From an uncultured Paracoccaceae bacterium (GTDB lineage Bacteria; Pseudomonadota; Alphaproteobacteria; Rhodobacterales; Rhodobacteraceae): a DNA stretch of 64,000 bases. Numbering within the stretch: position 1 is the stretch's first letter; every line of letters begins with the position of its first letter. The notes under the pieces are model-generated. The model saw only the letters and a program-made list of their open reading frames with translations. It ran no database searches and had not been told where the DNA came from. The position numbers and the translations under genes are program-made. This document shows positions 9,963-19,767 of the stretch, piece by piece. The DNA lies in the NCBI GenBank assembly GCA_947503965.1, contig CANNFU010000002.1:513958-577957 (forward strand). Reading direction: 5' to 3'.

Positions 9963-10043
9963 CATCAAAGCGTGACCCGGCACCCCCAATCTAACGCGGC
10001 TGCGCCGCTTTGTGACGCAGCACATAAAGAAAGGATTGCCCGA

Positions 10044-10385
10044 ATGGCAGATCATATCAAAATTCGGCCTGCAACAGGCACATGGGTTGTCCGCGCCGCC
10101 GGGGCTGTTCTGGGCGAAAGCACACAAGCGCTGGAACTGGTCGAAGGGGACTATCCGCCCGTGATCTATTTCCCCCGCAGCGATATCGCCATGGCGTTTT
10201 TAGAGCCCAGCGACACCACATCGACCTGCCCCTATAAGGGTGCTGCGCGCTACTACGCGATTGAGGCCAAAAGCGGAACGATCCCGGATGCAGCGTGGTC
10301 CTATGAAGACCCCAAAGCAGAGGTGGCACAGATAAAGGACTATCTGGCATTTTATTCGTCCAAAGTCGCGGTGGAACAGGTTTAG
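10044..10385 (+). CDS. DUF427 domain-containing protein
   Basis: A 113-residue protein covering the whole DUF427 beta-tent fold. The family signatures are GTWVVRAAGAVLGES, the YFPRSDIAM segment, STCPYKGAARYY and the closing AWSYEDPK. No activity is assigned to the family. The ATG at 10044 is preceded by AAAGAAAGGA, which rules in this start over the longer open frame. Its stop overlaps by 4 bp the stop of the convergent ClC gene. Confidence 0.88.
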   Translation: MADHIKIRPATGTWVVRAAGAVLGESTQALELVEGDYPPVIYFPRSDIAMAFLEPSDTTSTCPYKGAARYYAIEAKSGTIPDAAWSYEDPKAEVAQIKDYLAFYSSKVAVEQV

Positions 10386-12070
10386 GAATGTTCCTCGGCC
10401 GCGGTTTCTGACAGTGCGCGGTTCATAGCCTTCAATGCATCAACCTGAAATAATGCGCCCCAAAGTTCGGGTGGTGCATCTTCTCCGCCCAGCGTCACAA
10501 CAGGAATGAACCGATAGGTTCCTTGGTCAAACATTGGCATTGCCTGTTCCAGCGTGGCGTTGCCGTCGATATAGATCCCGTCCCGCACCAGATCCCAGCA
10601 CGCATCTTCTGGTGCGGCCTGGTCTGATCCTGTTGCGCGCATGATGCTGGACACCTTGAAGGTCGCCAAGAGATAGGCTTGCGGCCCGGCGGCCAGATGC
10701 ACATTGCGCCGTTCAAGCTGGGTGAGAAAGAATGACCGGTCCACCAGTTGCGATGACAACGCGGTTGAGAGTGACACAGCCACCATCACGGCAAGTCCCG
10801 TCTGCCAGTCACCCGTCAATTCGAACACAATCAACGTGGTCGAGATCGGCGCGCCCAACACAGCCGCCGCCACCGCCCCCATGCCAGCCAGCGCATAAAG
10901 TGTCCCTTCACCCGACACGGTCGGGAAAATCGCAGTTGCAATGATTCCAAACGCGAGACCCGTCAGCGCACCCACCATCAGCGACGGTGAAAACACGCCA
11001 CCACCCATGCGACCGCCCATCGTGATCGCGACAGCGATGATCTTCAGGATGACAAAGATGATCGCCTCGTGCAGCAGCAACTCTCCGGTCAGGGCAGCCG
11101 ATGTCGTCTCATATCCCACGCCGATGATATGCGGCCACCAGATCGCAAGTGCGCCCAACAGGGCGCCGGCAAAGGCCGGACGCAGAAACCGGGGCAAGCC
11201 GGTACGTGCTTGCAGGAACGTACCGAAATCATCCGCCCAAAAGATCGCCTTCATCAGGGCCACGGCGACCAGCCCGCAGACAAGACCAAGGATCAAAAAG
11301 GCGGGCAGTTCGACATAGAAGGCCAACGCATTCTGGATCGGCAGCACAAATTCTGTGACGTCCCCGAAAACCAGACGGTTGATCACGGTGCCGACGGCGG
11401 ATGCAATCACAATCGGGGCAAATGCGTGCACCGCAAAGTGGCGCAACACGACCTCCAGCGCGAATAACGCCCCGGCAATCGGCGCGTTGAAGCTGGCCGA
11501 GACGGCGGCGGCCACCGCACATCCCAAAAGGTCACGCCCTGTAATACCGTTTGCCCTGATCCAGCGACACACGCCAGTAGACAGGACAGCAGCCAGATGC
11601 ACCACCGGCCCTTCGCGCCCGCTTGACCCACCTGTCGACAAGGTGATCATCGACGCCGCCGCCGAGGCGAGGCCACGCCGCACCTCAACCCGCCCCTCTG
11701 CCAAGGCGGCCCCTTCGATCACGTCGGCCACGGACCGCACGCGCCCATCATCCGTAAACTGGTCAAGAATGATACCAACGATCAAACCCCCGCAGATCGG
11801 AATGATCAGGATCTGATACCAAGCCAGATCAGCAGCAAAGGAATGCAACAGCCGAATATCGTCCGTGCCGTACACCGTCGATTGGATCAGTTCGATCCCA
11901 AGGCGGAACAAAACAGCCGCGCAGCCGGCGCCGATACCGATGGCCAATGCAATAAACCAGAACTGGATCTGGCTTGGACCACGGGTTTTCAGGATATGGG
12001 CAGCGTCGCGGCACGTCGATGTGATCTCGGCCACGCTATGCTGTAACAACGCTTTGACGGGCTTGCCCAT
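10382..12070 (-). CDS. ClC-family chloride channel/transporter with CBS region
   Basis: A 562-residue inner-membrane ClC protein. Anion-pathway signatures are intact: GSSGREGP (with the external gating glutamate), the GGGVFSPS motif, and several long transmembrane helices over residues 35-440. The C-terminal about 110 residues form a cytoplasmic regulatory region resembling a CBS pair. In the helix FNAPIAGALFALEVV the residue matching E. coli ClC Glu203, the internal proton glutamate, is valine, as in ClC channels. This favours a channel over an H+/Cl- exchanger, but that is inference from one position. The 5' side faces a long gene-poor gap. Confidence 0.9.
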   Translation of the reverse strand: MGKPVKALLQHSVAEITSTCRDAAHILKTRGPSQIQFWFIALAIGIGAGCAAVLFRLGIELIQSTVYGTDDIRLLHSFAADLAWYQILIIPICGGLIVGIILDQFTDDGRVRSVADVIEGAALAEGRVEVRRGLASAAASMITLSTGGSSGREGPVVHLAAVLSTGVCRWIRANGITGRDLLGCAVAAAVSASFNAPIAGALFALEVVLRHFAVHAFAPIVIASAVGTVINRLVFGDVTEFVLPIQNALAFYVELPAFLILGLVCGLVAVALMKAIFWADDFGTFLQARTGLPRFLRPAFAGALLGALAIWWPHIIGVGYETTSAALTGELLLHEAIIFVILKIIAVAITMGGRMGGGVFSPSLMVGALTGLAFGIIATAIFPTVSGEGTLYALAGMGAVAAAVLGAPISTTLIVFELTGDWQTGLAVMVAVSLSTALSSQLVDRSFFLTQLERRNVHLAAGPQAYLLATFKVSSIMRATGSDQAAPEDACWDLVRDGIYIDGNATLEQAMPMFDQGTYRFIPVVTLGGEDAPPELWGALFQVDALKAMNRALSETAAEEHS

Positions 12071-12869
12071 GCAATCTGCTTTCCAACCGCTCTGACGGCG
12101 TGGTCTCGACGTTGAATGACACCTACAACAAAGCCACGTGTGCCATCGTTCTAGTGGATGACCACGGCAGGGCCAAGTAGGTTCAGGCGGTCGTCATCGC
12201 AAGCAGAAAGGCCGCGATCCGGATAGAATCAGGAAATGCGCAGATCGCCAGACTTTGCCATTGTGTCCTAACTGGAAATGATACTGTTGCATTGGCGCCA
12301 CCCTTTCCAAAAAGGTGACAGTAATCGCTGCATTACGCTGCGTAAAAATGCCCCAAAAAACAATCGAAAATTGAAATCAATCTGGTTAACGCAAAGTCAT
12401 CTTGTGATGGGGTGATACCGAATCCACCTGTGGTAAGTATGATATCCAGTCAAAAATTGAGATAATAGTTATTAAAATCAATATACTACATATCGATCCA
12501 ACAAAAATTCTCACTTCAGGCGAAGCAAACGCACGTATCCCTGCGCTCAACCTCCAATGGTTATGGCAGAATTATTGACATACTTTGGGACAGGTTGATT
12601 GCCTCAGCGTCGCTCGGGTATTCCAGTTGTTGAGGCATGTAGCCTTGCGTTGGTAACGAGTGTTTGGGTTCGGTTTACCATTTTGGAAAAAAGAACTCAT
12701 CGGTAAAGAAAAAAGGACGTTTGCGGCTTTTTTCTGCGTGTGATTACAGGACGTGTCGGAGGTGAGTGGCCGATCGGACTGAAGTAATGAGTGGGTTGGG
12801 TAACCCGTTGTTAAAGGGGACAGTTTGTGGGCATGCTTAGGCATCCACAGACTGTCCCCAACTAACTTT
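12071..12869. other. Gene-poor, partly AT-rich intergenic region
   Basis: About 800 bp between the ClC gene and recN. The stretch from about 12,330 to 12,560 is distinctly AT-rich compared with its neighbours. I find no convincing coding sequence on either strand and no tRNA. A large hairpin at 12,816-12,859 is described separately. The rest may be decayed DNA or promoter sequence for the ClC gene. Confidence 0.6.
12810..12859 (-). terminator. Large hairpin after recN, probable terminator
   Basis: The arms GGGGACAGTTTGTGG and CCACAGACTGTCCCC pair over about 18 bp with one G-T pair and one bulge, around a 4-base loop. On the minus strand the hairpin lies 10 bases after the recN stop and is followed by CTTTAAC, a short T run. 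It may be a terminator or a dispersed palindromic repeat. Confidence 0.55.
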
Positions 12870-14519
12870 TCAGGCCTCGATAAGTGCTTTGGCCGCGGCC
12901 CGTGCGGCATCGGTTATAGTGTCGCCAGACAACATCCGCGCAATCTCATCAATCCGTGCATCTTGGTCCAGTGGTACGACGGTCGAAATTGTCGTGTCTT
13001 TTGCCTGTCGCTTTTCCACGCGCCAATGATGTCCACCCAAGGCGGCAACCTGCGGTGAATGTGTTACAACAAGAACCTGACCACCCGCCGCCAATTCTGC
13101 CAGGCGACGCCCGACAGCATCCGCTGTCGCCCCACCTACACCGCGATCAATCTCGTCGAAAATCATCGTCAGCCCACTACTGGCCTGCGTCAGGCAGACT
13201 TTGAGCGCCAACAGAAACCGGCTGAGTTCACCACCTGATGCGATCTTGTTCAAAGGGCCCGCTGGCGCACCAGGGTTGGTTGCGACAGTAAACGCGACGG
13301 TATCACGACCGTCCGGCCCAGCCTCGGCCTGTGCAATCGTCGTCGAAAAAACAGCGCGTTCCATCTTGAGCGGCGCCAGTTCCTGCGCCATTGCCTTATC
13401 GAGCGCCTTTGCCGCCTTTGCCCGTTTGGCAGACAAATCCGCTGACGCCCGATCATAGTCCGCCTGCGCGACCTTCACATCGGATAGCAACGCTTGCAGT
13501 GCGCCTGCCCCGTCATCCAGGACATTCAGCCGCGCCCGCAGCGTATCCGCAAAATCGCGCAGATCATCCGGTAAGACGCCATGTTTGCGGGCCAGACCAC
13601 GAATTGCAAACAACCTTTCTTCGACGTCCTCCAGCTCGGCCGGATTGAAGGTCAGCGCATGCAGACAGCTTTCAACGCCGCGCTGCGCCTCGTCCAGTGC
13701 GACCATCGCCTGTTCAATCGCCGCAAGCGGCTCATCAAGCTGCCCTTGCGCCTGATCACCCACCCCTTGCAGCCAACGTGAGGCATCGTTGATCATGCCT
13801 TCGGCACCTTGCAAACCAAGCGCCTCGGCTGCCCTGCTGATATCGGCGCGGATCTTTTCCGAGGCTTGCATCAGGCGACGTTGGGTATCCAACGTGGCCT
13901 CTTCCCCCGCTTCGTGGGCAAGCGCATCCAATTCAGCGACGGCGTGGCGCAGATAGTCTTCTTCCGCTTGTACGTCGGCGATCTGTGCCTGTGCTGCGGC
14001 AAGCGCCTTTTGCGCGTCGGCCAGACGGCGCCACGCACTGCGCGTCGCGGCGATATCCGGATCAAGACCTGCATAGTTATCCAGCATCTGCCGGTGCCCG
14101 CGCGGGTTCAGCAGACCGCGATCATCGTGCTGTCCATGCAGTTCAACCAGCGTATCCGACAAGGCGCGCAAAACCTCTCCGCTGACCCGACGGTCATTGA
14201 TCCAGGCGGTCTTGCGACCATCGCGCGTGTTGATCCGGCGCAGGATCAGTTCATCCTCTGCCGTGATACCGGCCTCATCCAGAACGGCATGTGCGGCATG
14301 ATCGGCAGGCAGTTCAAACCAGGCCGTCACCTCGCCCTGATCAGCGCCTTGCCGCACCAGTTCCGCGCGTCCACGCCAGCCAAGCACAAACCCCAACGCA
14401 TCCAGCAGAATGGATTTGCCCGCCCCGGTTTCCCCGGTCAGCACGTTCAGACCCGGCTGAAAGGCAAGCTCCAGCCGGTCGATAATCAACATGTCCCGAA
14501 TGTCTAATCCGCGCAGCAT
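12870..14519 (-). CDS. recN: DNA repair protein RecN
   Basis: A 549-residue SMC-like ATPase acting in double-strand-break repair. Walker A is GETGAGKS near residue 30. A long coiled-coil region fills the middle (about 160-370). The ABC signature ASGGELSRF and Walker B MIFDEIDRGVGG are near residues 430-470. The full length matches the family. It is the last gene of the minus-strand wall/division run, 36 bp after bamD, so it is probably co-transcribed with bamD. No LexA box was sought exhaustively. Confidence 0.95.
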   Translation of the reverse strand: MLRGLDIRDMLIIDRLELAFQPGLNVLTGETGAGKSILLDALGFVLGWRGRAELVRQGADQGEVTAWFELPADHAAHAVLDEAGITAEDELILRRINTRDGRKTAWINDRRVSGEVLRALSDTLVELHGQHDDRGLLNPRGHRQMLDNYAGLDPDIAATRSAWRRLADAQKALAAAQAQIADVQAEEDYLRHAVAELDALAHEAGEEATLDTQRRLMQASEKIRADISRAAEALGLQGAEGMINDASRWLQGVGDQAQGQLDEPLAAIEQAMVALDEAQRGVESCLHALTFNPAELEDVEERLFAIRGLARKHGVLPDDLRDFADTLRARLNVLDDGAGALQALLSDVKVAQADYDRASADLSAKRAKAAKALDKAMAQELAPLKMERAVFSTTIAQAEAGPDGRDTVAFTVATNPGAPAGPLNKIASGGELSRFLLALKVCLTQASSGLTMIFDEIDRGVGGATADAVGRRLAELAAGGQVLVVTHSPQVAALGGHHWRVEKRQAKDTTISTVVPLDQDARIDEIARMLSGDTITDAARAAAKALIEA

Positions 14520-14555
14520 CTTACGCCTCGCAGGGAATTTGGCCCGTGGTCATAA

Positions 14556-15395
14556 TCAGAGCCATTCACCACGCAGGACCTGACGATAGATCGATGCAAG
14601 CCAATTATCGCCCGCTGCATTGGGGTTCAGCCCCTGACCGGTCAGCAGGGTAAAGCTGGCCTCGTACCATTCGCTTGAGCGATAGTTATAGCCCAGAATC
14701 GCCCCTGCAGTTTGCGCCTCGTCCACAAGGCCAAGCGACAGATAGCATTCCACCAGTCGGTGCAGCGCCTCTGCCGTATGCGTGGTGGTCTGAAAATCCT
14801 CAACAACGGTGCGGAACCGGTTGGCCGCCGCCGCATATTGACCGCGCTTGAGATAATAGCGCCCGATTTCCATTTCCTTGGCCGCCAGATGGTCAAAGGC
14901 CAGATCAAACTTCAGCACCGATGTACGCGCATATTCGGATTCAGGATAAACCTCGATCACTTGGCGCAGCGATTGCAGCGCCTGAAAGGTCAGGCCCTGA
15001 TCGCGCCCGACCTCATCAATCTGGTCATAGTAGGACAGCGCCAGCAGATAGGCTGCGTAGGCCGCATCATCCTCTGCCGGATAAAAATCCAGATAACGCT
15101 GTGCGGAGGCCCGGCTGTTCGGGTAATCCTCTGCACGGTGATAAGCATAGGCCTGCATGATCAGGGCACGCTCTGCGAATTCCGAATAGGGATAAAGCCG
15201 CTCAATCTCGCCAAAGGTGAAGGCGGCATCGTCAGGATTACCCTGTTCGATCTGACTTTCGCCGCGTTGAAATATCTGCTGCGCGGACAGATCATCCAGC
15301 GGCGCACCGGCTTGTTCACCGCCGCAAGCCGCAAGCAGGGCCAAGGCCAAGACCGCACCAAAACGTCGGCGTTTATGATCACTGCTGCCTGACAC
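14556..15395 (-). CDS. bamD: Outer-membrane assembly lipoprotein BamD
   Basis: A 279-residue lipoprotein of the BAM complex, which inserts beta-barrel proteins into the outer membrane. The N-terminus has a short basic region, a hydrophobic stretch and a lipobox ending LLAAC, with Gly-Gly after the cysteine. The rest is a chain of TPR-like helical repeats, for example IFQRGESQIEQGNPDDA and FGEIERLYPYSEFAE. I prefer the GTG at 15,395 because AAGGA sits 8 bases upstream; a longer GTG start at 15,416 lacks a ribosome site. It lies between lpxC and recN. Confidence 0.9.
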   Translation of the reverse strand: MSGSSDHKRRRFGAVLALALLAACGGEQAGAPLDDLSAQQIFQRGESQIEQGNPDDAAFTFGEIERLYPYSEFAERALIMQAYAYHRAEDYPNSRASAQRYLDFYPAEDDAAYAAYLLALSYYDQIDEVGRDQGLTFQALQSLRQVIEVYPESEYARTSVLKFDLAFDHLAAKEMEIGRYYLKRGQYAAAANRFRTVVEDFQTTTHTAEALHRLVECYLSLGLVDEAQTAGAILGYNYRSSEWYEASFTLLTGQGLNPNAAGDNWLASIYRQVLRGEWL

Positions 15396-15522
15396 GATGG
15401 TCGTCCTTGTTGCCACTGCTCAAATAACGGGTATCACCCCCGATTGCAGCGGGTCTAGCATAGAAAAATGGGGGGCAAAATGCCTTTTGACCGTCCGCGT
15501 GATCAACTGTTTGGAACTACGC

Positions 15523-16440
15523 TCAGGCGACGGCATCCAGATCGGCAACGCTGACCCCGACACCGGGCAAACGGGCCGCAATCTTTGCGTCACATGTAAC
15601 CCAGCGCCATGCAGTATCATCGGCAAACAATGCATGCAGCAGCTTGTTTGTCATCGCGTGGCCCGAACGGGTACCCGTATAGCGTCCAAGGATCGGCGCA
15701 CCGGCCGTGTAAAGATCGCCCAACGCATCCAGCATCTTGTGGCGCACAGCCTCATCCGCATGGCGCAGACCACCGGGGGTCAGAACCTTGTCGCCATCGA
15801 CAACGACTGCGTTTTCAATCGATCCGCCCAACGCCAGACCGTTGGCATGCATCGCATCCACATCAGCCGACCGGCAGAACGTGCGGCTGTCACACAGCTC
15901 GCGCACAAAAGACCCGTTTGCCATGTTCAGCGTCTTGTGCTGGCGCCCGATGGCCGCATCAGCAAAATCAATCGCGAAATCGATCTGCAACGTGGTCGAA
16001 GGCGACAATTGCGCAAAAGCGGCCCCTTCGGCGACAGATACGTCCTTCAGGATTTCAATCGCGTGCAACGGTGCGGCAAGCCGGGTCAGACCGGCATTCA
16101 CGATCCCGCGGACAAACGCCGCCGCACTGCCATCCAGAATAGGAACTTCCGGCCCATCGATATCAATCAGGGCGTTATGCACACCGCAGCCCGCCAAAGC
16201 GGCCATAAGGTGTTCGATGGTGGAAACCGTCACACCGTCCGTATTGGTCAAACGGGTGTTCAGTGGCGACACAATCACCTGATCCCAACGAGCCTGCAGC
16301 TTTGGCTGACCCGTGATATCTGTGCGCCGAAACACAATGCCGGACCGCGCTGGCGCAGGCCATACAACAACCCGAACAGGCGCACCGGAATGCAAGCCGG
16401 TTCCTTCAAAGGCGACGTGTGTTTTTAAAGTTGTTTGCAC
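15523..16440 (-). CDS. lpxC: UDP-3-O-acyl-N-acetylglucosamine deacetylase
   Basis: A 305-residue LpxC, the zinc deacetylase of the committed step of lipid A synthesis. The zinc ligands and catalytic residues are recognisable: His in STIEHLMAAL, and His plus Asp in RHKMLDALGDL; the general-base glutamate/histidine region SGHAMTNKLLHAL is also present. The N-terminus QTTLKTHVAFEGTGLHSG is canonical and starts with GTG. It follows ftsZ with 219 bp between, which hold the ftsZ terminator and a possible lpxC promoter, so lpxC probably has its own transcription unit. Confidence 0.95.
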   Translation of the reverse strand: MQTTLKTHVAFEGTGLHSGAPVRVVVWPAPARSGIVFRRTDITGQPKLQARWDQVIVSPLNTRLTNTDGVTVSTIEHLMAALAGCGVHNALIDIDGPEVPILDGSAAAFVRGIVNAGLTRLAAPLHAIEILKDVSVAEGAAFAQLSPSTTLQIDFAIDFADAAIGRQHKTLNMANGSFVRELCDSRTFCRSADVDAMHANGLALGGSIENAVVVDGDKVLTPGGLRHADEAVRHKMLDALGDLYTAGAPILGRYTGTRSGHAMTNKLLHALFADDTAWRWVTCDAKIAARLPGVGVSVADLDAVA

Positions 16441-16477
16441 TGCGGATAGGTCTTTCCCGGTTTTCTTACTGCACTGA

Positions 16478-16504
16478 AGTATAGCGCCGCCTCTTTCGTC
16501 TCAA
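16478..16504 (-). promoter_or_regulatory. Candidate lpxC promoter
   Basis: On the minus strand, TTGAGA and TATACT are separated by 15 bases and lie about 40 bp before the lpxC start. The -10 is good but the spacing is two bases short of ideal. It falls between the ftsZ terminator and lpxC, where a promoter is expected. Confidence 0.35.
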
Positions 16505-16583
16505 CTCACTCTTTACAACGGTCTGAAACATGCACGGGCATTTTCAGGGCAACAATGTGGCACTTGCAGCAAGTTATTGTTTG

Positions 16584-16616
16584 CAAAAGAAAAAGGCCGC
16601 AAGACTGCGACCTTTC
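16584..16616 (-). terminator. Rho-independent terminator after ftsZ
   Basis: A 10-bp stem with one G-T pair (16,592-16,601 with 16,606-16,615) and a 4-base loop is followed on the minus strand by TTCTTTT. It lies 44 bp after the ftsZ stop and separates ftsZ from lpxC. Confidence 0.75.
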
Positions 16617-16659
16617 CCGTGAGTTTGACCTCACGTCCTGTTTCATCAATGCAACCTGA

Positions 16660-18258
16660 TCAGTTGGCCTGACGACGCAGAAACGCGGGAATCTCGATCT
16701 TTTCCTGATCTTCGTTTGGTGCGGGCTCTTGATGCAGCGCCGTCACCTGCGGCTGGGTCCGCGCCGGTTGTTGCGGCGATCCGGTCTCGGCCTGCGCCCC
16801 TGTCATGCGGTTGATCAGAGAGTTGATGCCAAAGCGCGGTCTGTCTGCCTCGGGGGCTGGAGCGGCCTGTTGTGGCTGCTGTTCGACAGGCCGCGGTGCA
16901 CGGTTCACTGCGGCCTGCAAACGGGCCAATGCCTCTGGCGATGGGGTCCCTGGTGCGGCCGCGCGTGGCGCAACAAATGCCTCTGGTTCGGCCATGGTTG
17001 GTTCGGGGCGCGGCGTATAGGCGGGTGGTGGCAGATCATCCTGTGCCGCCACCGGCTGCGGGACCGCCGGCTCTGGCTGCGGCTGGAAAGCCGCCGGTTG
17101 CCGCGGTTGCGCCGCCGGTACATCCAGTTCTTCGAACAATGTCCGTTCTTCGGCAGCGGGTTCAGGCGCTTGCGCAACCACCGCGGCAGGTGCCTGTTGT
17201 ACGGGCTGCGGTGCGGGTGTCTCAACCGCCATCGGCTGTGCCAATGGCGCTGCCATTGACCGGCGCGGCAAAGGTGTATCCGCATTGCTGACAGCAGCGT
17301 CGATACCCGTGGCCACAACGGAGACGCGCATGCGACCTTCCATTTCGGTATCCAGCGTAGAGCCGACGATAATATTTGCGTCGCCATCAACCTTTTCGCG
17401 GATCTTGTTGGCGGCCTCGTCCAGTTCGAACAGGGTCAGATCGTAACCACCGGTGATGTTGATCAGAACACCCTTTGCGCCTTCCAGCGAAATCTCGTCC
17501 AGCAGCGGGTTGGCGATCGCTTTTTCGGCGGCCTGAATGGCGCGATTTTCGCCCTCGGCCTCCCCGGTGCCCATCATCGCCTTGCCCATTTCGTCCATCA
17601 CGGCGCGCACATCGGCGAAATCAAGGTTGATCAGGCCGGGGCGCACCATCAGGTCAGTCACACCTTTGACGCCCTGATACAGCACGTCGTCAGCAAGTGC
17701 GAAGGCTTCGGTGAACGTGGTGTTTTCATTCGCCAGACGGAACAGGTTCTGGTTCGGAATGATGATCAGCGTATCGACAACTTTCTGAAGGGCCTCAACA
17801 CCTTCTTCGGCTTGTTTCATGCGCTTGGCGCCTTCGAACTGGAACGGTTTGGTGACAACACCAACCGTCAGAACACCCATCTCGCGGGCGGCCTGCGCGA
17901 TGATCGGTGCGGCACCTGTCCCAGTGCCACCGCCCATGCCGGCAGTGATGAAACACATATGCGCGCCGGCCAGATGATCGACGATCTGTTCAATGCTTTC
18001 TTCGGCGGCTGCGGCACCGACTGTTGCGCGTGCGCCCGCACCCAGACCTTCGGTCACTTTCAGACCCATCTGGATCTTTGCGGTGGCACGCGATTGCTGC
18101 AGCGCCTGCGCGTCCGTGTTGGCCACGACGAACTCTGTCCCATCAAGCTCTTGCTCGATCATATTGTTCACGGCGTTACCGCCCGCACCACCCACACCGA
18201 ATACGGTGATACGTGGTTTCAGTTCTTCATGCCCCGGAAGGGAGAGGTTCAATGTCAT
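16660..18258 (-). CDS. ftsZ: Cell division protein FtsZ
   Basis: A 532-residue tubulin-like GTPase that forms the division ring. The GTP-binding tubulin signature [10 protein letters not shown] lies near residue 105, preceded by [15 protein letters not shown]. The synergy-loop region follows to about residue 320. A long linker (about 320-510), rich in Pro, Gln and Ala, is typical of alphaproteobacterial FtsZ. It ends in the conserved C-terminal peptide [10 protein letters not shown] that binds FtsA. It is downstream of ftsA with 174 bp between, which suggests an extra promoter in that gap. Confidence 0.97.
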   Translation of the reverse strand: MTLNLSLPGHEELKPRITVFGVGGAGGNAVNNMIEQELDGTEFVVANTDAQALQQSRATAKIQMGLKVTEGLGAGARATVGAAAAEESIEQIVDHLAGAHMCFITAGMGGGTGTGAAPIIAQAAREMGVLTVGVVTKPFQFEGAKRMKQAEEGVEALQKVVDTLIIIPNQNLFRLANENTTFTEAFALADDVLYQGVKGVTDLMVRPGLINLDFADVRAVMDEMGKAMMGTGEAEGENRAIQAAEKAIANPLLDEISLEGAKGVLINITGGYDLTLFELDEAANKIREKVDGDANIIVGSTLDTEMEGRMRVSVVATGIDAAVSNADTPLPRRSMAAPLAQPMAVETPAPQPVQQAPAAVVAQAPEPAAEERTLFEELDVPAAQPRQPAAFQPQPEPAVPQPVAAQDDLPPPAYTPRPEPTMAEPEAFVAPRAAAPGTPSPEALARLQAAVNRAPRPVEQQPQQAAPAPEADRPRFGINSLINRMTGAQAETGSPQQPARTQPQVTALHQEPAPNEDQEKIEIPAFLRRQAN

Positions 18259-18309
18259 AACGCGATCCGCCTGTTTTTATTGCCCGTGCCCACGGGCGCC
18301 TGCTGCTTA

Positions 18310-18325
18310 TTAAGAGTCATATTAA
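18310..18325 (-). promoter_or_regulatory. Possible CtrA-like half-site pair with a GANTC site, ftsZ leader
   Basis: Two TTAA half-sites (18,310-18,313 and 18,322-18,325) flank a GAGTC, a CcrM-type GANTC methylation site. The CtrA consensus has 7 bases between half-sites; here there are 8, so binding is uncertain. The site is about 55-70 bp before the ftsZ start. Confidence 0.25.
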
Positions 18326-18432
18326 CGAGGTGATGCCGAAAGGTCACGACAAAAACACAAAATAGCCACCAAATCTGGACAAAAAATGCGGCGATTGGCC
18401 TGCATCTCGGCCGGTTGGCAAGATGTTGCGCA

Positions 18433-19767
18433 TCACCAGTTGTCCTTGAACCATTTTACGGCCCGTTTGAGCGATCTGGCCGGGTAACGATCTGCCGGGA
18501 TTTCAAAATCCCACCACTCATCCTGTGGATTCGCCGCGAATAATGTCAGCCCGACAGCACTTGAAAATGCCGGACCAATTGCGGCCTGCGGCAGACCTTG
18601 CACCCGTAGCGGACGGCCCAGGCGGACCTGCTGGCCCAGAATTTTGCTGGCCAGTCCATCAAGTCCGGGGATTTGGCTGCCGCCTCCCGTCAGAACGATC
18701 TGCTGGCTTGGCAAATGCTCGAACCCGGCGGCATCCAGCCGCGCGCGGACCTCTTCCAGAATTTCCTCGACGCGCGGACGCATGATCCCGATCAGTTCTG
18801 CCCGGCTGACTGTCCGGCGGTCATGTTCCCAATCGCCGGTATCGCCGCCGATCTCGATCATTTCGCGGTCGTCCATGCCGGTAGCGACGACACCGCCATA
18901 GAATGTCTTGATCCGTTCCGCGGTTGATGCCGGAATTTGCAGCCCCATCGAGATGTCAGAGGTTACATGCTCACCGCCCATCCGTACGGAGTCCGCGAAA
19001 ATCATATGCTTCTTCATGAAGATCGAAATGCCCGTCGACCCGCCGCCCAGATCGATACAGGCGGCACCCAACTCCTGTTCGTCCTCGACCAGCGATGACA
19101 TACCCGACACGTAAGCCGATGACGCCAGCCCCGCCAATTCCAGATCACAGCGTTTGATACAGTAGAAAATGTTCTGAATAGCCGAACCATCCACCGTCAG
19201 CATATGCATATCTGTCGTCAGTTTGTTGCCAATCTGCCCGCGCGGGTCTGCCATTCCTGACCGGTGATCCAGCGCAAAGTTGATCGGCTGCGCGTGCAAC
19301 ACCTCGCGATCCGCGCCATAATCCGGCACGTCGCAGGCCGCCATCACCTGGCTAATGTCCTGTTCGGTCACCATGCCACCGTGAATATCAATCGCGCCAT
19401 CAAGGCCGTAAGACCGGGGGCGCGCGCCCGACAGACAGGCGATCACGTGATCAACGCGCACATTCGCCATTTTTTGCGCCGCCTGAACGGCGGTGCGAAT
19501 GGCGCGCTCGGTCTCTTGCATCGCGTCGACTTCACCGAAACGTACGCCGCGCGACCGGGTTGTCGCAGCGCCAATCACCCGAAATTGCGACTGGCCCGCC
19601 ATTGAGCCCACGCCATCAACACTGCGGAACTGCTCTGGCCCGTCAAAGCGCAGGACGAGACATGCGATCTTGGATGTACCCACATCCAAAATCGCCACAA
19701 CACCGCGCTGCATCGCCGCTTTGCGCATTTGCCGCATCGCACGCTGGCTGTCGTAAAGATCGCCCAT
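18433..19767 (-). CDS. ftsA: Cell division protein FtsA
   Basis: A 444-residue actin-like protein that tethers FtsZ to the membrane. Actin-fold phosphate loops are seen in ILDVGTSKIACLV, IDLGGGSTGISIF and VLTGGGSQIPGL, with the SHS2/1C insert between. The C-terminus SLKRAVKWFKDNW is the expected amphipathic membrane-targeting helix. The start ATG overlaps the ftsQ stop as TGATG, so translation is coupled. Confidence 0.96.
   Translation of the reverse strand: MGDLYDSQRAMRQMRKAAMQRGVVAILDVGTSKIACLVLRFDGPEQFRSVDGVGSMAGQSQFRVIGAATTRSRGVRFGEVDAMQETERAIRTAVQAAQKMANVRVDHVIACLSGARPRSYGLDGAIDIHGGMVTEQDISQVMAACDVPDYGADREVLHAQPINFALDHRSGMADPRGQIGNKLTTDMHMLTVDGSAIQNIFYCIKRCDLELAGLASSAYVSGMSSLVEDEQELGAACIDLGGGSTGISIFMKKHMIFADSVRMGGEHVTSDISMGLQIPASTAERIKTFYGGVVATGMDDREMIEIGGDTGDWEHDRRTVSRAELIGIMRPRVEEILEEVRARLDAAGFEHLPSQQIVLTGGGSQIPGLDGLASKILGQQVRLGRPLRVQGLPQAAIGPAFSSAVGLTLFAANPQDEWWDFEIPADRYPARSLKRAVKWFKDNW

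Noticed and set aside
12572..12910. 112-codon minus-strand frame in the gap before recN
   Set aside because: It runs through the recN terminator hairpin, has no ribosome site, and the product resembles nothing I know.
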